Positions 7,970-11,994 of a stretch of DNA of 11,994 nt are shown piece after piece; the stretch's first letter is position 1; every line of letters starts with the position of its first letter. Origin of the DNA: Pedobacter schmidteae (GTDB lineage Bacteria; Bacteroidota; Bacteroidia; Sphingobacteriales; Sphingobacteriaceae); assembly GCA_945906015.1 (NCBI GenBank), contig CAMDQV010000040.1:1-11994 (forward strand). Reading direction: 5' to 3'. The notes under the pieces were generated by a model, which was not told the origin of the DNA, did no database searches, and worked only from the letters and a program-made list of their open reading frames with translations. The position numbers and the translations under genes were made by a program.

Positions 7970-7977
7970 CAAACTTA
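7970..7977 (-). promoter_or_regulatory. Candidate -7 element for the parA operon
   Basis: The minus strand reads TAAGTTTG here, an exact match to TAnnTTTG. No TTG is found 17-21 bp upstream, so only half of a promoter is visible. If used, the leader before parA would be about 110 nt. Confidence 0.3.
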
Positions 7978-7988
7978 AAACTATTTAC

Positions 7989-8001
7989 ATCGCTGGGCGA
8001 T
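7989..8001. repeat. 13-bp inverted repeat in the parA / FMN-reductase divergent gap
   Basis: ATCGC-TGG-GCGAT is a perfect 5-bp inverted repeat with a 3-bp centre. It lies just upstream of both candidate -7 elements (7970-7977 minus, 8004-8011 plus), so it could be an operator acting on both promoters. The remaining 175-bp gap (7854-8028) is AT-rich and shows no other recognisable element. A repeat this short can occur by chance. Confidence 0.3.
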
Positions 8002-8003
8002 TT

Positions 8004-8011
8004 TCGTTTTG
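8004..8011 (+). promoter_or_regulatory. Candidate -7 element for the FMN reductase gene
   Basis: TCGTTTTG, followed by CAC, is one mismatch from TAnnTTTG and ends 18 bp before the ATG at 8029, which would give a leader of about 10 nt. No -33 TTG is visible at the expected distance. Confidence 0.3.
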
Positions 8012-8028
8012 CACATCTTATCAACAAA

Positions 8029-8550
8029 ATGACTACAATAATATCCTGTACCAACCGTAAAGGAAGTAATTCGCTGAAACTAGCCAACTATTACCTCAAA
8101 GAATTAGCGGCAAAAGGATATGAATCAGAACTATTCTCGCTTCAAGATCTGCCAGATAATTTTATAGTTTCAGATTTATATGGAAAACGCAGCGAAGCCT
8201 TTCAACGTATTCAGGATAAAATTTCTGCTACAACTAAATTCATTTTTGTAGTTCCAGAATATAATGGAAGTTTTCCAGGTATTTTAAAGCTATTCATTGA
8301 TGCCTGTGCTTTCCCAGATAGTTTTTATGGTAAAAAAGCTGCTCTGGTAGGTCTCTCAACTGGTCAATATGGCAATGTTCGTGGTATTGAACATTTCACA
8401 GGGATCTGTCATTATGTTAATCTTCATGTTCTGCCATTAAGAATTCATATTCCTGCCGTAGGAAAAGAGTTTGATGATAAGGGCAAGCTTTTCAAAGAAG
8501 ATACAGTGAAATTTGTAAGCCAACAGATTGAGCAGTTCATCGCATTTTAA
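8029..8550 (+). CDS. NADPH-dependent FMN reductase family flavoprotein
   Basis: A 173-aa flavodoxin-like protein of the NADPH-dependent FMN reductase family (azoreductase/chromate-reductase type), expected to bind FMN and pass electrons from NAD(P)H to quinones, azo dyes or metals in the cytosol. The N-terminal beta strand and phosphate-binding loop are ISCTNRKGSNSLKLA (5-19). The diagnostic FMN/subunit-contact motif is VPEYNGSFPGILKLFIDA (75-92), and a third flavin loop is seen at LSTGQYGNVRG (109-119). Length is normal. It stands alone on its strand, divergent from parA and convergent with the cobalamin-binding-protein homologue (44-bp gap, no convincing terminator). The actual substrate cannot be read from the sequence. 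Confidence 0.92.
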   Translation: MTTIISCTNRKGSNSLKLANYYLKELAAKGYESELFSLQDLPDNFIVSDLYGKRSEAFQRIQDKISATTKFIFVVPEYNGSFPGILKLFIDACAFPDSFYGKKAALVGLSTGQYGNVRGIEHFTGICHYVNLHVLPLRIHIPAVGKEFDDKGKLFKEDTVKFVSQQIEQFIAF

Positions 8551-8594
8551 TAGGCATCTCAAAAGATCTGATGTATCAATTCATCGGTTCAGCT

Positions 8595-9530
8595 CTACGC
8601 GTTAAATTGTACCCATCCATTACCCTCATAGCCAAAAATAAATTGCTTAGGGTTAATGATTTCAGCCATAATTTCTATGCTGTCTGTCATTCTGGGGCCT
8701 GACCTGTTAAAGTACTGGTTACCATCAGCAATGTAAACTCTTTGTGTTTTTACAGCCTTGAGATGTGTCCAACCTGGCGTATCAAGCAAAAGTCCTATTT
8801 CCTGCAAGGTTCTCTGAATTGAAAACCCGCAAGGCATGATCAAAATAATATCAGGGTCAGCCTGCAAAATGTCTTGAAAATTGATGTAGGATGAATGCTT
8901 CCCTGCTTCCGTCAGTACAGGTAAACCTCCTCCTATTTCAACGATCTCGGGGGTCCAGTTACCCGCGATCATCAATGGAGAAAGCCATTCGATACATGCT
9001 ACCCTTGGCTTTTCAGTAATGAATTTCAGTTTATGACGAATGATATTAATCCTTTCATCAGATAATTCGAGTAGTTCTTCAGCCGCATTTTCTACTCCCA
9101 GCTGCTCAGCAATCGTCCTGATATCCCTGTAAACATCATTCAGCCCATTTGGCTGAAGGGAAATTAATTGGCATTCCTTATCTAACAGATCTGATAATGC
9201 CAGTTCAACATCCTTTAAACTAACTGCACAAACGTCACATTGAGCTTGCGTAATGATCACCTCAGGTGCAAGACTTTTAATCAGATCTCTATCAATGGTA
9301 TAAATTGAAAGAGATTCAGAAAGTATTTCCTTTACTTGTCTATCAATCTCAGCACTGTCTGAGCCAGGAAGGAATTTAGCAGAAGAACAAATCGGTAAAT
9401 TTGAGATGCTCAGCGGATAATCACACTCGTGTGACCTTCCAACCAGCTGATATTCTAAGCCTAAAGCACAGATTATCTCTGTTGCAGCAGGTAATAAGGA
9501 AACTATTCTTCGATCAGACATTCTAGTCAT
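8595..9530 (-). CDS. BtuF-like cobalamin-binding protein homologue without signal peptide
   Basis: A 311-aa protein with the fold of ABC-transporter substrate-binding proteins of the BtuF/FecB class (periplasmic binding protein type III). Typical blocks are RIVSLLPAATEIICALGL (8-25), GRSHECDYP (31-39), VIITQAQCDVCAVS (91-104), ACIEWLSPLMIAGNW (178-192), the DPDIILIMPCGF block (225-236), RVYIADGNQYFNRSGPR (264-280) and the C-terminal GNGWVQF. Unlike BtuF it has no signal peptide or lipobox: the conserved domain starts a few residues after the ATG, so it should be cytosolic. No permease or ATPase gene accompanies it here. Conserved H34, C36, C98, C101 and C234 could bind a metal or corrinoid (inference). 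Starts at 9530 (MTRM) or 9521 (MSDR) are both possible. It belongs to a widespread group often named cobalamin-binding protein; true ligand and role are unknown to me. Confidence 0.88.
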   Translation of the reverse strand: MTRMSDRRIVSLLPAATEIICALGLEYQLVGRSHECDYPLSISNLPICSSAKFLPGSDSAEIDRQVKEILSESLSIYTIDRDLIKSLAPEVIITQAQCDVCAVSLKDVELALSDLLDKECQLISLQPNGLNDVYRDIRTIAEQLGVENAAEELLELSDERINIIRHKLKFITEKPRVACIEWLSPLMIAGNWTPEIVEIGGGLPVLTEAGKHSSYINFQDILQADPDIILIMPCGFSIQRTLQEIGLLLDTPGWTHLKAVKTQRVYIADGNQYFNRSGPRMTDSIEIMAEIINPKQFIFGYEGNGWVQFNA

Positions 9531-9543
9531 TTCTACAAATGTA

Positions 9544-9551
9544 CAAAATTA
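9544..9551 (-). promoter_or_regulatory. Candidate -7 element for the BtuF-like gene
   Basis: The minus strand reads TAATTTTG at 9551-9544, an exact TAnnTTTG match directly abutting the terminator hairpin. A second exact match, TACATTTG, follows at 9543-9536 but would leave almost no leader before the ATG at 9530. No TTG at the standard spacing is seen; the -33 region would lie inside the hairpin. Confidence 0.4.
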
Positions 9552-9584
9552 CAAAAGGCCGGATGCAAAGCATCCGGCCTTTTG
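9552..9584 (-). terminator. Strong rho-independent terminator of the TonB receptor gene
   Basis: A perfect 15-bp stem (CAAAAGGCCGGATGC and its complement) encloses a 3-nt loop. On the minus strand the GC-rich arm is followed by TTTTG, as expected for an intrinsic terminator 16 bp after the receptor stop codon. The A-tract/T-tract symmetry means it would also work on the plus strand, although no plus-strand gene reads into it. Confidence 0.88.
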
Positions 9585-9600
9585 AGATGTACAAATACTA

Positions 9601-11994
9601 TTATTGGTTACCTAAATTTTGCTCGCCTTGTTTCAGGTCATCATTTGTAACTCCTCGCTTTTTTCTTGGTGCCTGCATGGTCAGTTTGCCAAATCGGTAA
9701 CTGAAACTTGTTCCAAATGAACGGAATGGCACAGAGAAATTACTGCTCTGAGTAAAATCTGCTCCAACAATATTTGAACGAAAATTCTTGTTCTCATTAA
9801 AAGGATCAATAATTGTTAATCCGATGCTTCCTTTCTTCTTCATGATCTCTTTTTTCAAGCCCAAATTCCACATATTAAATGATGGATTTCTGCCTTGGGA
9901 TGTCCGGCGGGGTGAGTTAGTGATCAGAAAGGTTTCAAATGTCAAGCCCTTAGGGAACACATAAGATGCCATCAAGAATGCATTGTATATGAGCTGAGTA
10001 CTTGAATTGGTATTAGCTACTACCACCGTATTATTCGTGTTGATGTCATAAGTAAACACGTTAAAATTACCACGCAAGGTTAATGGTTTAACCGGATTTA
10101 TCTGCCCAAAGAAATTAAAACCAACTGAATTATTATTTCCTACGTTGCGAAAAGTTGTTCTGGACCCTGTTGCAATAGCACCTGAGTTTGGATCGGTAAC
10201 CGAAATAGGTAAAACGAAACTTTCAATAATATCGTTTGTACGACGGTAATAAACTGAAGCATTCAAAACAGAGGTTTTTACGAACATAGAATAATTAAAT
10301 TCCACATTATGTGAAAGCTCAGGCTTCAGAGACGGATTTCCTTGCGACTGATTATAGATATCTGCACTATTTAAGAATGGATTCAGAAAAAACAAACTAG
10401 GCCTTTGTAAACGTTGGTTATAACTGAATTTAACCGTTGAGAAATTCTTGAATGTTCTTGAAGCAACAAAACTTGGAACCAGGTTATAATAGCTGCTGCT
10501 AAATGGAGCTGCTGCTGCTCCTACAGATCTTGCATCTCCTTTGATCTCAGTACCTTCGTAACGAGCACCCGCTCTGATACCGTATTTCTTAGCCAATGTA
10601 AAGCCAAAAGTTGCATAGGCAGAATATACATTTTGATTATAGTCATATACATAAGTACGTGAAGAAATCGGTGAAAATACATTCGTAATAGAATTGAAAT
10701 TACGAGTCTTATTATCACTCACAATATCTCGAAGAATGCCTTTAATACCTGTTTCAAAGGTAACCTTCTTGAAGGGATGGGTGTAATCTGCCTGAATCGT
10801 GTTTTCAGTATTATCTGCATCATTGTTTCCATACTCATCAATCACAGTATTTGAAAAATCAGTAGTATAATCGTTTTTCTGAATACCATTGGTATATTGA
10901 TAAGCAAAAGATATCTGCTGGTCTTTCTTTTTAAACTTATGCAAGAAATCACTGCTCCAGTCAACCCCATTCATATTCATGGAATTATCACTCAGCCTAG
11001 TAAAATTAACAGCAGAACCATTAAATATATTCTGATTCAGGTTACTTCCATCTGCACTGTTACTAAATCCAGTCAAACGTAAATTAGAGCTGATTGAGTT
11101 AAAGCTATTGAAATCATAATCAGCACCAATAGAACCATTGGTAGAAAGCCTGTCGGTTTGACTTTCACCATTTTGACTAATGATCTGACTTGCATCGGCA
11201 TTGGTCCGTTTAAATGAGATGTTACTGATCTGAGGCCATGAATAATATCCACCTCCGTTTGCAGTAACAGCCAAACGTCCTGTCTTTGCATTCAGGTTCA
11301 AGTTTCCGCTATTCTGTCTTGTTCCAACTCCCCCATTCACTGAGCCACTTATACCAGCAAGATTATTCTTTTTTGTTATGATGTTAATGATGCCAGAGGT
11401 TCCTTCAGCATCATATTTTGCAGAAGGAGAAGTGATTACCTCCACGTTTTTTATCTGATCAGCAGGAATTGCTCTTAAAGCATCTGCCATATTATTAGCC
11501 ATTGACCCTGAAGGCTTACCATTGATCAATACTCTTACATTCTGGCTTCCTCTAAGCGACACATTGCCCTCGAAATCAACCGATAACAAAGGAACCTTAC
11601 GAAGTACATCCGTGGCATTTCCACCAGCAATGGCAATATCCTGTTCGGCATTATAAATCAGCTTATCAATCTTGTTTTCAATGATCGGGGTTGTTCCTGT
11701 AATTACCACTTCATTTAACATTTTTAAATTTGGTGCCAAAAGAATACGGCCCAGATTTAAATCAGGCTTTCCAAGCGTGGTTTTCACTGAATCCAGGATT
11801 TTGGTTTGATATCCAATAAAAGCAATGGTGATACGATACGATCCAACAGCAATATTTTCTATTTTGAATGCACCCTTTTCATCTGTAATGGAACCATTGG
11901 TAGTTTTTACTGAACCTGCACGGCCCATTGAAACAGTAGCATAATCAATTGGCTTATTGCTAAATGAATCAAGGATAATACCAGAAATTCTTCC
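9601..11994 (-). CDS. TonB-dependent outer membrane receptor, outer membrane beta-barrel family (N-terminus outside window)
   Basis: The frame stays open to the right edge: 22 codons (GRISGIILDSFSNKPIDYAT...) precede the first internal ATG at 11928 and belong to the same carboxypeptidase-regulatory-like domain, so 797 C-terminal residues are visible and the signal peptide is missing. In visible numbering, 1-90 is that beta-sandwich domain (DEKGAFKIENIAVGSYRI). Residues 94-210 are the plug (LNEVVITGT, VLRKVPLLSVD, VRVLINGKPSG, IKNVEVITSPSAKYDAEGTS, GIINIITKK), and the rest is an aromatic-rich barrel with alternating strands. The barrel ends at FSYRFGKL, followed by a basic/polar tail (QAPRKKRGVTNDD). 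This layout fits the outer-membrane-beta-barrel receptors of Bacteroidota, which lack a paired SusD protein. The ligand is not readable. A strong terminator follows, so it is transcribed separately from the BtuF-like gene. Confidence 0.92.
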   Translation of the reverse strand, partial: GRISGIILDSFSNKPIDYATVSMGRAGSVKTTNGSITDEKGAFKIENIAVGSYRITIAFIGYQTKILDSVKTTLGKPDLNLGRILLAPNLKMLNEVVITGTTPIIENKIDKLIYNAEQDIAIAGGNATDVLRKVPLLSVDFEGNVSLRGSQNVRVLINGKPSGSMANNMADALRAIPADQIKNVEVITSPSAKYDAEGTSGIINIITKKNNLAGISGSVNGGVGTRQNSGNLNLNAKTGRLAVTANGGGYYSWPQISNISFKRTNADASQIISQNGESQTDRLSTNGSIGADYDFNSFNSISSNLRLTGFSNSADGSNLNQNIFNGSAVNFTRLSDNSMNMNGVDWSSDFLHKFKKKDQQISFAYQYTNGIQKNDYTTDFSNTVIDEYGNNDADNTENTIQADYTHPFKKVTFETGIKGILRDIVSDNKTRNFNSITNVFSPISSRTYVYDYNQNVYSAYATFGFTLAKKYGIRAGARYEGTEIKGDARSVGAAAAPFSSSYYNLVPSFVASRTFKNFSTVKFSYNQRLQRPSLFFLNPFLNSADIYNQSQGNPSLKPELSHNVEFNYSMFVKTSVLNASVYYRRTNDIIESFVLPISVTDPNSGAIATGSRTTFRNVGNNNSVGFNFFGQINPVKPLTLRGNFNVFTYDINTNNTVVVANTNSSTQLIYNAFLMASYVFPKGLTFETFLITNSPRRTSQGRNPSFNMWNLGLKKEIMKKKGSIGLTIIDPFNENKNFRSNIVGADFTQSSNFSVPFRSFGTSFSYRFGKLTMQAPRKKRGVTNDDLKQGEQNLGNQ

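Noticed and set aside
8568..8587. CTGATG...CATCGG hairpin between the FMN reductase and BtuF-like genes
   Set aside because: Six pairs including one G-T, an 8-nt loop and no T-tract; too weak to call a terminator.
10897..11291. Short open frames on both strands within the TonB receptor gene
   Set aside because: They overlap a long, domain-complete receptor frame and show no independent features.
8595..11994. TonB receptor plus BtuF-like protein as a vitamin B12 uptake operon
   Set aside because: A strong terminator separates them, the binding protein has no export signal, there is no ABC permease or ATPase, and I see no cobalamin riboswitch in the 70-bp gap. The receptor belongs to a generic barrel family with unknown ligand.

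Overview
The window looks like ordinary chromosome from a low-GC member of the Bacteroidota, most likely a Pedobacter-like member of the Sphingobacteriaceae (inference, no marker gene is present). Reasons: the gene order parA-parB-DUF5683-dapB-lepB, an outer-membrane-beta-barrel family TonB receptor with a carboxypeptidase-regulatory-like N-terminus, a large MG2-type surface protein with a plug-like domain, absence of strong Shine-Dalgarno sequences, and several matches to the Bacteroidota -7 promoter element TAnnTTTG.

Layout from left to right. (1) 1-684, plus strand: 3' part of a DUF3050 protein with a heme-oxygenase-like fold signature. (2) 759-3485, plus: a 908-aa exported protein with an MG2 domain, further beta-sandwich regions, a TonB-plug-like domain but no beta-barrel. 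(3) 3611-7853, minus: a tight five-gene cluster reading parA, parB, a DUF5683 membrane protein, dapB and lepB. It joins chromosome partitioning to the diaminopimelate/lysine pathway and to type I signal peptidase. parA/parB are 1 nt apart and parB/DUF5683 overlap by 1 nt. dapB-lepB also has what looks like its own promoter at the end of the DUF5683 gene. (4) 8029-8550, plus: a small NADPH-dependent FMN reductase family flavoprotein, divergent from parA across a 175-bp gap that holds a 13-bp inverted repeat and candidate promoters. (5) 8595-9530, minus: a BtuF-like cobalamin-binding-protein homologue without a signal peptide. (6) 9552-9584: a strong 15-bp-stem terminator. (7) 9601-11994, minus: a TonB-dependent outer membrane receptor whose N-terminus lies beyond the right edge.

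The ten coding regions account for nearly all of the DNA. I see no tRNA or rRNA gene, insertion sequence, phage gene, CRISPR array, toxin-antitoxin pair or defence cassette, and I do not claim a new system. The items most worth a second look are the DUF3050 protein with a candidate diiron-oxidase ligand set, the barrel-less MG2-plug protein, the uncharacterised DUF5683 protein locked into the par operon, and the cytosolic BtuF-like protein whose promoter abuts its neighbour's terminator.
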